A stretch of DNA of 64,000 bases, taken from positions 3,006,001 through 3,070,000 of the forward strand of contig NZ_AP018365.1 of NCBI RefSeq assembly GCF_016756395.1, given 5' to 3'. The stretch's first letter is position 1. Every line of letters begins with the position of its first letter. Of the stretch, positions 56,525 through 64,000 are shown piece by piece. The notes under the pieces are model-generated. The model ran no database searches. It was given only the letters and a program-made list of their open reading frames with translations, and had not been told where the DNA came from. The stretch is from Streptomyces sp. SN-593 (lineage in GTDB: Bacteria > Actinomycetota > Actinomycetes > Streptomycetales > Streptomycetaceae). A program made the translations under genes and the position numbers.

Positions 56525-58491
56525 CAGACGTCGTCCTCCCGCGTGTTTTCCCTACGCTCCACGACCCGCGCGCCGCTGCCCGGAAGGGCCGCGGGGTCCG
56601 CCGTCGGCGGCCGGGTCGGCGCCTTGGGCACCAGTGGCATGGACGGCAGCTGCGGCCCGCGGGCGGTGGCCTGCCGCGCCGCCGGGCCGTCACCGGCAGC
56701 ACCTCCCGGCCCGCCTGCCCTGGGCACGGGAACCGACGGCCCGGGCCTGGCCTGGAGCCCCGCGGAGCTCAGCCCCCGGTTGCGGCGCGAGTCGTCGGGC
56801 TCCAACGGGATCGGCGAACCGCGCAGGCTGTCCCCGGCGGTGCGCGGAAGTGTCATACGGAACTGCGACCCGCCGCCCGGCTCGCCCCACGCCTGCAGCC
56901 AGCCGCCGTGCAACCGGGCGTCCTCCACCGCGATGGACAGGCCGAGCCCGGTACCGCCGGTGGTGCGCGCACGTGCCGGGTCGGCCCGCCAGAAGCGGTT
57001 GAACACGCGGGTTGCCTCGCCCGGCTTCAGACCGACGCCGTAGTCCCGGACCGCGACCGCGACCGCGCCGTCGGCCGTGGCCAGCCGCACCACCACGTCA
57101 CGGCCCTCGCCGTGCTCGATCGCGTTGACCACCAGGTTGCGCAGCACGCGCTCCACCCGGCGGGCGTCGGCCTCCGCTATCACCGGCTGCGCGTCGCCGC
57201 GGATGACCACGCGGGTCCCCTTGCGCTCGGCAAGCGGCTCCGCGGCGTCCACCACCTGGCGCACCACGTCCCGCAGGTCTATCGGCTCGGCGGCCAGGTC
57301 GGCGGCCCCGGCGTCGAACCGGCTGATCTCCAGCAGGTCCGACAGCAGCGACTCGAAACGGTCCAACTGGTTCTGCAGGAGTTCTGCCGAGCGCGCGGTG
57401 ACCGGGTCGAAGTCCGTCCGCGCGTCGTGGATGACGTCGGCCGCCATCCGGACCGTCGTCAGCGGGGTGCGCAGCTCGTGCGACACGTCGGAGACGAAAC
57501 GGCGCTGGATCCGCGACAGGTCCTCCAACTGCTGGATCTTGACCTGGAGGTTCTGCGCCATCTTGTTGAACGACTCGCCGAGCCGGGCGATGTCGTCCTC
57601 CCCGGTGACCTGCATCCGCTCCTGGAGCCGCCCGGCCGCCAGCCGCTCGGCGATCCCGGCCGCCATCCGCACCGGCGTGACGACCTGCCGCGTCACCAGC
57701 CAGGCGATCGCGCCGAGCAGGACCACCACGAATATCCCCGCGGTGGCCAGGGTCCCCTTGACCAGCCCGAGGGTCTTCTCCTCCTGGTCAAAGGGGAACA
57801 GGTAGTACAGCTGGTAGGTGTTCCCGTTGATGTCCGTCAGCCGCTTGCCCACGGCGAGCGCAGGCCGCGGCTTGTGACCGTCGTCGGTCTTCACCATCGT
57901 GTACTGCTTGAGCGCCCCAGGATGGCTCTGCACAGCGTCGCTGAGCGACTTCGGAATGCTCTCCTCGGGCAGGACGGTGCCCGAGCCGCGCGGCCCGCGC
58001 ACGCTGCCGGCGTTCCCGCCGGCGAACGGCGGGTCGTCGCCCCGCCCGGGGCTGAGCGCGACGATCCAGTACACGCCCTTGCCGCCGCTGGCGAACTGCT
58101 CGACCAGGCTGTTCAGCCACGTCCCGGAGTCGACCCGGCCCTGCGCGGCACCCGAGCCGGACGCCTGCTGGGTCTGGCTGCCCTTGTCCGCCATGTCCTG
58201 CGCGATGGAGAAGCCACCGGTCGCCTGGTTGGTGGCGGCCTTCTCCTTCGCGTCCAGCAGCCCGTTCTGCACCTGGCCGATGACCACGAAGCCGAGCAGC
58301 AGCACCACGCCCACCGACATCAGCAGCGTGAAGGCGACCACCCGCAGCTGAAGGTTGCGCCGCCAGAGCCGCACCGCCGGCTGCAGCGGACGCCGCGCCC
58401 AGCGCACGAACGAGCGGATCACCGGCAGCAGTCCCTGCATCGGGTCCGCCAGCCGGCTCTCCAGGCGCTCACGCTCGTACGACGCCCACAT
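56524..58491 (-). CDS. mtrB: sensor histidine kinase MtrB
   Basis: A 655-residue membrane kinase. Membrane helices lie at about residues 50-72 and 246-268, enclosing a ~170-residue sensor domain, followed by HAMP. The H box has DVSHELRTPLTTVRMAADVI (His338), and the ATPase shows N box RVLRNLVVNAIEHG and G boxes DYGVGLKPGEA and GGTGLGLSIA. It ends with a Pro/Gly-rich tail. MtrA-MtrB couples cell cycle, envelope and osmotic signals in actinobacteria. The start is ATG 58491, one base after the mtrA stop (TGAGATG). It overlaps lpqB at the other end. Confidence 0.95.
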   Translation of the reverse strand: MWASYERERLESRLADPMQGLLPVIRSFVRWARRPLQPAVRLWRRNLQLRVVAFTLLMSVGVVLLLGFVVIGQVQNGLLDAKEKAATNQATGGFSIAQDMADKGSQTQQASGSGAAQGRVDSGTWLNSLVEQFASGGKGVYWIVALSPGRGDDPPFAGGNAGSVRGPRGSGTVLPEESIPKSLSDAVQSHPGALKQYTMVKTDDGHKPRPALAVGKRLTDINGNTYQLYYLFPFDQEEKTLGLVKGTLATAGIFVVVLLGAIAWLVTRQVVTPVRMAAGIAERLAAGRLQERMQVTGEDDIARLGESFNKMAQNLQVKIQQLEDLSRIQRRFVSDVSHELRTPLTTVRMAADVIHDARTDFDPVTARSAELLQNQLDRFESLLSDLLEISRFDAGAADLAAEPIDLRDVVRQVVDAAEPLAERKGTRVVIRGDAQPVIAEADARRVERVLRNLVVNAIEHGEGRDVVVRLATADGAVAVAVRDYGVGLKPGEATRVFNRFWRADPARARTTGGTGLGLSIAVEDARLHGGWLQAWGEPGGGSQFRMTLPRTAGDSLRGSPIPLEPDDSRRNRGLSSAGLQARPGPSVPVPRAGGPGGAAGDGPAARQATARGPQLPSMPLVPKAPTRPPTADPAALPGSGARVVERRENTREDDV

Positions 58492-58492
58492 C

Positions 58493-59170
58493 TCAGCCCG
58501 GTCCCGCCTTGTAGCCGACACCGCGGACGGTCACGACGATCTCCGGGCGCTCGGGGTCCTGCTCCACCTTCGACCGCAGCCGCTGCACGTGCACGTTCAC
58601 CAGCCGGGTGTCGGCGGCGTGGCGATAGCCCCAGACCTGCTCCAGCAGCACCTCGCGCGTGAACACCTGCCACGGCTTGCGGGCGAGCGCGACCAGCAGG
58701 TCGAACTCCAACGGCGTCAGCGCGATCGGCTGGCCGCCACGCTTCACCGAGTGCCCGGCGACGTCGATCAGCAGGTCCCCGATCGCCAACTGCTCGGGAG
58801 TCGGCTCCTCCGCACGCCGCAACCGCGCCCGTACCCGTGCCACCAGCTCCTTGGGCTTGAACGGCTTGATCACGTAGTCGTCCGCCCCGGACTCCAGGCC
58901 GACCACCACGTCCACGGTGTCGCTCTTCGCCGTGAGCATCACGATCGGCACGCCGGACTCCGCGCGGATCTGCCGGCACACATCGATGCCGTCCCTCCCG
59001 GGCAGCATCAGGTCCAGGAGCACCAGATCCGGCTTGGCCTCCCGGAAAGCAGCGAGAGCCTTGTCGCCGTCAGCGCAGAACGACGGCTCGAAACCCTCTC
59101 CGCGCAGCACGATGCCGAGCATCTCTGACAGCGCGGTGTCGTCATCGACGACCAGGACTCGTCCCTTCAT
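58493..59170 (-). CDS. mtrA: two-component response regulator MtrA
   Basis: A 225-residue OmpR-family regulator. The receiver has RVLVVDDDTALSEMLG and phospho-acceptor Asp53 in LLDLMLPGRDG; the winged helix ends LVNVHVQRLRSKVEQDPERPEIVVTVRGVGYKAGPG. In streptomycetes MtrA controls development and antibiotic genes. I chose ATG 59170 (MKGRVLVVDDD); in-frame ATGs at 59182 and 59179 give three or four more residues and are equally plausible. An inverted repeat GTGACCT/AGGTCAC lies 34-57 bases upstream. It heads the mtrA-mtrB-lpqB operon, and mtnA precedes it by ~148 bases. Confidence 0.96.
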   Translation of the reverse strand: MKGRVLVVDDDTALSEMLGIVLRGEGFEPSFCADGDKALAAFREAKPDLVLLDLMLPGRDGIDVCRQIRAESGVPIVMLTAKSDTVDVVVGLESGADDYVIKPFKPKELVARVRARLRRAEEPTPEQLAIGDLLIDVAGHSVKRGGQPIALTPLEFDLLVALARKPWQVFTREVLLEQVWGYRHAADTRLVNVHVQRLRSKVEQDPERPEIVVTVRGVGYKAGPG

Positions 59171-59203
59171 ACCGACCATCATCCCATTTACGTATCGATA
59201 CCG

Positions 59204-59227
59204 GTGACCTTTGGTGATCGAGGTCAC
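59204..59227. promoter_or_regulatory. inverted repeat upstream of mtrA
   Basis: GTGACCT (59204-59210) and AGGTCAC (59221-59227) are perfect reverse complements 10 bases apart. Both halves contain GTNAC or its complement, the core of the reported MtrA recognition repeat, although the spacing and orientation differ from the published direct repeat. Autoregulation is a hypothesis. Confidence 0.4.
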
Positions 59228-59317
59228 GCTACGCAACCATTCTCCATGGTTGCGCGCCCTTGCGCTGTCCCCCTGTGACAGCCTGTGGACAACTTGTGCC
59301 ACGACCGTGCGGCGACC

Positions 59318-60367
59318 TTACCGGCACACGGCTGCCAGCGTCTCGGCCGTCACCGGCGAGACCACCCCGTTCTCCGTCACGATCGCGGTGATCAGCTCCG
59401 GCGGCGTCACGTCGAACGCTGGGTTGTACGCCTGCGTGCCCAGGGGCGACGGGGCGAGATCGGTCACCTCCGCGCCGGACCGCTGCTCGACCTCGATCGA
59501 CGGGCCGTCCGGCGTCCCCAGGTCGATCGTCGTCGTCGGCGCCACCACGACGAACGGCACGTGGTGGTAGCGCGCGAGCACCGACAGCGGATAGGTGCCC
59601 ACCTTGTTCGCCGTGGATCCGTCCGCCGCGATCCGGTCAGCGCCCACCAGCACCGCGTCGACCTCGCCCGCGGTGAACAGCGACCCCGCCGCGTTGTCCG
59701 TGAGCAGCGTGTACGGCATCCCGGCCCGCGCCGCCTCGTAGGCGGTCAGCCTCGCCCCCTGGAGCAGCGGCCGCGTCTCGTCCACCCACAGGCGCCGCAG
59801 CTCGCCGGCCCGGTGCGCGGCCAGCACGACACCGAGTGCGGTGCCCTGCCCTCCCGACACCAAGGCTCCCGTGTTGCAGTGCGTCAGCACCCGATACCCC
59901 CCACCGGGCACCAGCTCGGCCAGCAACTGCTTCCCGTGCCCGGCCATCGCCGCGCTCGCCTCCGCGTCCTCAGCGTGCAGCGCCCGCGCTTCGGCGAGCG
60001 CGGCAGCCGCCGCGTGCTCCGGCTCGGCCTCGCGGTACGCGCCGAGCGCCCGGTGCACTCCGTAGGCGAGGTTGACCGCGGTCGGTCGGGCCCGCGCGAG
60101 GAGCTCGGCCGCTTCTTCCACGTCATATCCGCGCGCCGCCGCCAGCGCGACACCGTACGCACCCGCCAGACCGAGCAGCGGCGCGCCACGCACGGCGAGC
60201 GAGCCGATCGCGCCCACGAGCCCCTGCACGTCCGTGCACGCCAACTCCACCTCCTCCTGAGGAAGTCGGGTCTGGTCGAGCAGTACCAGCACCGGCCCCT
60301 CGGGCGGCTCCTCCCATCGCAGCGCCGGTATGAAGTCGTTCTCAGGTCGCGTGATGTGATCACCCAT
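59318..60367 (-). CDS. mtnA: S-methyl-5-thioribose-1-phosphate isomerase
   Basis: A 349-residue MtnA of the eIF-2B alpha-like family. The active-site Cys164 is in THCNTGALVSGG, and Asp244 in VLVGADRIAADGSTANKVGTY. It converts methylthioribose-1-phosphate to methylthioribulose-1-phosphate in methionine salvage. The remaining salvage genes are not in the window. The start is ATG 60367 on the minus strand, divergent from the membrane-protein gene with a 95-base gap. No SAM riboswitch is visible in that gap. Confidence 0.93.
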   Translation of the reverse strand: MGDHITRPENDFIPALRWEEPPEGPVLVLLDQTRLPQEEVELACTDVQGLVGAIGSLAVRGAPLLGLAGAYGVALAAARGYDVEEAAELLARARPTAVNLAYGVHRALGAYREAEPEHAAAAALAEARALHAEDAEASAAMAGHGKQLLAELVPGGGYRVLTHCNTGALVSGGQGTALGVVLAAHRAGELRRLWVDETRPLLQGARLTAYEAARAGMPYTLLTDNAAGSLFTAGEVDAVLVGADRIAADGSTANKVGTYPLSVLARYHHVPFVVVAPTTTIDLGTPDGPSIEVEQRSGAEVTDLAPSPLGTQAYNPAFDVTPPELITAIVTENGVVSPVTAETLAAVCR

Positions 60368-60462
60368 ATCGCTCAGTCTGCCCTGTCAAGCCGTGACGAC
60401 GTCAGCCCATGGCACGATGGCGGCTTGAACCAGCCGAGCAACACGAAGAGGGGCAACCTCCG

Positions 60463-61746
60463 ATGACCAACACTCCGGGCTCCACGACGCCCGGGCCCTC
60501 CGACTCCCCCGAGCCGGACGGCGGCACCGGTCCCGGCCCTGCCCCGTCGCCCCAACTCCCCGAACAGGACCGGCCGGCCGCACCGTCCGTACCGCCGGAA
60601 GCCTCACTGCACCGGCCCGACCCGGGCCCGGGCTGGTCCGCCCAACAGCCACCGGCCGACGCCAACGGCTGGGGCCGCTGGACACCGCCGCCGGGGAGCC
60701 GTTCGCCGCTACCCCCGTCGCAGGGCGGCCCCCGTTGGGGCGGTCCCCCCGCGCCCAACGGATGGCAGCAGCAGGGCCCTTGGAGCCGGCCCGCAGCTCC
60801 CCAGCCCGGGGTCGTCCCGCTGCGCCCCCTCGATGTCGGCGAGATCCTCGGCGGTTCCGTCGCCACCCTCCGACGCCACTGGCGCGCCATCCTCGGCGTG
60901 ACCGCGACGGTCGCCCTCGTCACACAGGCGATCGCTGTCGTCGTCCAGGGCTCCTACACCGACGACGGCAGCCTCGAGAAGCTGGAGGACACCGACCACC
61001 CGAGCGCGCACGACCTCCTTCACGGCCTCCGCGACGCCTACGCGGGCCTTGGGCTCACGGTCGTGGTCGCCGCTCTCGGCGTCCTGACCGCCACGGCGAT
61101 ACTGGCCCTGGTCACCAGCCGCGCCGTCCTGGGCCGTACGGTCGCGGTCGGCGAGGTCTGGCGCGAGGCCCGCGGCAGGTTCGGGCGGCTGGTCGGCCTC
61201 GCGCTCCTGCTCGTCGGCCTCTACGTCGCGGTCCTGGGCATCGGTGTGCTGCCGGGCGTCCTCGTCGCCGCGGCGGGGGTGTCGGACGGCGGGGCGGCCC
61301 TGGCCGTGCTCGGAGCCTGTGCCGGCCTGGTCGTGATGGTCTGGCTGTGGATTCTGCTGAGCCTCTCCCCGCCGGCGCTCATGCTCGAGAACCAGAGCGT
61401 CGTCGGCGCGATGAAGCGGTCGGCCAAACTCGTCCGGGGTGCCTGGTGGCGTGTCCTCGGGGTCGAGCTGTTGACCGTGCTCGTCACGTACATCGCTTCG
61501 GCCATCATCGAGCTGCCGTTCACGATCCTGTCCTCGGCCGTCACCAACGAGTCCTTCTCGTCCTTCTACAACTCCGACAGCTCTCCCGGCTGGACGTTCC
61601 TCGTCGTCAACGGCATCGGGGCCGTCGTGGGCTCGATGGTGACCCTTCCGGTCAGCTCCGGCACGGTCACGCTGCTCTACATCGACCAGCGCATCCGCCG
61701 CGAGTCGCTGGACATCGAGCTGCACCAGGCCGCCGAGCAGAAGTGA
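60463..61746 (+). CDS. multi-pass membrane protein, glycerophosphodiester-domain-like
   Basis: A 427-residue protein. Its first ~115 residues are Pro/Gly/Ser-rich and disordered. The remainder has about six membrane segments (from LRRHWRAILGVTATVALVTQAIAV to the C-terminal VNGIGAVVGSMVTLPV). Such layouts are annotated as DUF7544/glycerophosphoryl diester phosphodiesterase membrane-domain proteins; no catalytic residues are seen, so the label gives no activity. LYIDQRIRRESLDIEL near the end is the conserved C-terminal motif. GAGGGG sits ~12 bases before ATG 60463. It lies between mtnA and the rRNA operon. Confidence 0.78.
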   Translation: MTNTPGSTTPGPSDSPEPDGGTGPGPAPSPQLPEQDRPAAPSVPPEASLHRPDPGPGWSAQQPPADANGWGRWTPPPGSRSPLPPSQGGPRWGGPPAPNGWQQQGPWSRPAAPQPGVVPLRPLDVGEILGGSVATLRRHWRAILGVTATVALVTQAIAVVVQGSYTDDGSLEKLEDTDHPSAHDLLHGLRDAYAGLGLTVVVAALGVLTATAILALVTSRAVLGRTVAVGEVWREARGRFGRLVGLALLLVGLYVAVLGIGVLPGVLVAAAGVSDGGAALAVLGACAGLVVMVWLWILLSLSPPALMLENQSVVGAMKRSAKLVRGAWWRVLGVELLTVLVTYIASAIIELPFTILSSAVTNESFSSFYNSDSSPGWTFLVVNGIGAVVGSMVTLPVSSGTVTLLYIDQRIRRESLDIELHQAAEQK

Positions 61747-61748
61747 GC

Positions 61749-61780
61749 GGTCGAGCCCAGCCGCAAGGCTGGGCTCGACC
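61749..61780 (+). terminator. hairpin terminator of the membrane-protein gene
   Basis: A perfect 14-bp stem (61749-61762 with 61767-61780) with a GCAA loop, 3 bases after the stop. Confidence 0.85.
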
Positions 61781-61814
61781 GGAGGAGTCGGCGGCGGAAC
61801 AGGGTGAGGAACGC

Positions 61815-61854
61815 AAAAAAGCCTCGGCCCCCGGTCGAAACCGGGGGCCGAGGC
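61815..61854 (-). terminator. rho-independent terminator of the rRNA operon
   Basis: On the minus strand, a perfect 15-bp GC-rich stem (61854-61840 with 61835-61821) with a 4-base loop is followed by six T (61820-61815). It lies 9 bases beyond the 5S rRNA end. Confidence 0.95.
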
Positions 61855-61862
61855 TGAATGAT

Positions 61863-61982
61863 TGTTCGGCGGTGTCCTACTCTCCCACAGGGTCCCCCCT
61901 GCAGTACCATCGGCGCTGAAAGGCTTAGCTTCCGGGTTCGGAATGTAACCGGGCGTTTCCCTAACGCTATGACCACCGAAAC
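61863..61982 (-). rRNA. rrf: 5S ribosomal RNA
   Basis: About 120 nt. It begins GTTTCGGTGGTCATAGCG and ends ACACCGCCGAAC, which pair to form helix I; the central CCGAACCCGGAAGCTAAG is standard for actinobacterial 5S. It follows the 23S gene, then a strong terminator. Confidence 0.97.
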
Positions 61983-62089
61983 ACTATGAAACTCTCCACA
62001 CACCACACACCCCACCCGGTTCTCACCAGGCAATGGCATGTGGGTAGCTGGTTGTTTCAGAACCACACAGTGGACGCGAGCACACATGG

Positions 62090-64000
<1,911 letters not shown>

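Noticed and set aside
60368..60462. SAM riboswitch before mtnA
   Set aside because: The 95-base gap is too short and shows no recognisable SAM-riboswitch motif.

Overview
The window is chromosomal DNA from a Streptomyces-like actinomycete. The support is very high GC with strong third-position GC bias, a tmRNA tag ending in the actinobacterial form (ANSKRDSSAFALAA), and a gene order (murA - hup - malic enzyme - HelD-type helicase - hemD/nitrate transporter - smpB - ftsX - ftsE - prfB - kinase pair - secA - hpf - comF - lpqB - mtrB - mtrA - mtnA - rRNA) that I recall as the conserved core-chromosome order of S. coelicolor around SCO2940-SCO3014. That comparison is from memory, not from a search. 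Most of the window is core genome; there is no prophage, biosynthetic cluster or CRISPR array.

Layout. 1-0.29 kb: 3' end of an isocitrate lyase/PEP mutase-family gene. 0.36-5.6 kb: a three-gene xanthine dehydrogenase/CO-dehydrogenase-type molybdenum hydroxylase operon (FAD, 2Fe-2S and Mo subunits). 5.9-9.8 kb: cytoplasmic GH20 hexosaminidase, a TPR-membrane protein, a DUF3039 protein and a YqgE/AlgH protein. 9.9-13.3 kb: murA, hup and an ACT-domain malic enzyme. 13.7-18.9 kb: HelD-like helicase, uroporphyrinogen-III synthase fused to a winged helix, and a nitrate transporter with a candidate GlnR site. 19.0-23.6 kb: a tandem repeat block, tmRNA, smpB, an S41 protease, ftsX and ftsE. 24.0-26.6 kb: a small zinc-ribbon membrane protein, a sortase-anchored repeat protein and prfB. 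26.7-35.0 kb: two membrane Ser/Thr kinases divergent from a large FHA-FtsK ATPase. 35.3-39.2 kb: a sugar ABC importer without its own ATPase. 39.4-46.6 kb: giant NAD-glutamate dehydrogenase, a HAD hydrolase, DUF6912 and Rv3235-family genes. 46.7-54.6 kb: secA, GNAT, an AlkZ-like glycosylase, a MITE-like repeat, a LuxR response regulator, hpf and comF. 54.7-61.7 kb: lpqB-mtrB-mtrA-mtnA and a divergent membrane protein. 61.8-64 kb: the 3' end of an rRNA operon (terminator, 5S, most of the 3' two thirds of 23S), on the minus strand.

How the genes work together. Trans-translation (ssrA + smpB) sits beside division genes (ftsEX), release factor 2 and, further on, a ribosome hibernation factor. The Mtr two-component system and its LpqB partner form one overlapping operon. 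The sugar importer has a palindrome over its promoter that looks like a LacI-type operator and must borrow an ATPase, as MsiK-dependent importers do. Nitrogen metabolism appears in the nitrate transporter and glutamate dehydrogenase. The less ordinary items are the FHA-FtsK ATPase with a glycine/serine-rich insert inside its catalytic core next to two kinases, the molybdenum subunit that seems to lack the usual catalytic glutamate, the permease with an inserted beta-sandwich-like domain, the tmRNA-adjacent tandem repeats, and an inverted-repeat element lying exactly between two convergent stop codons.
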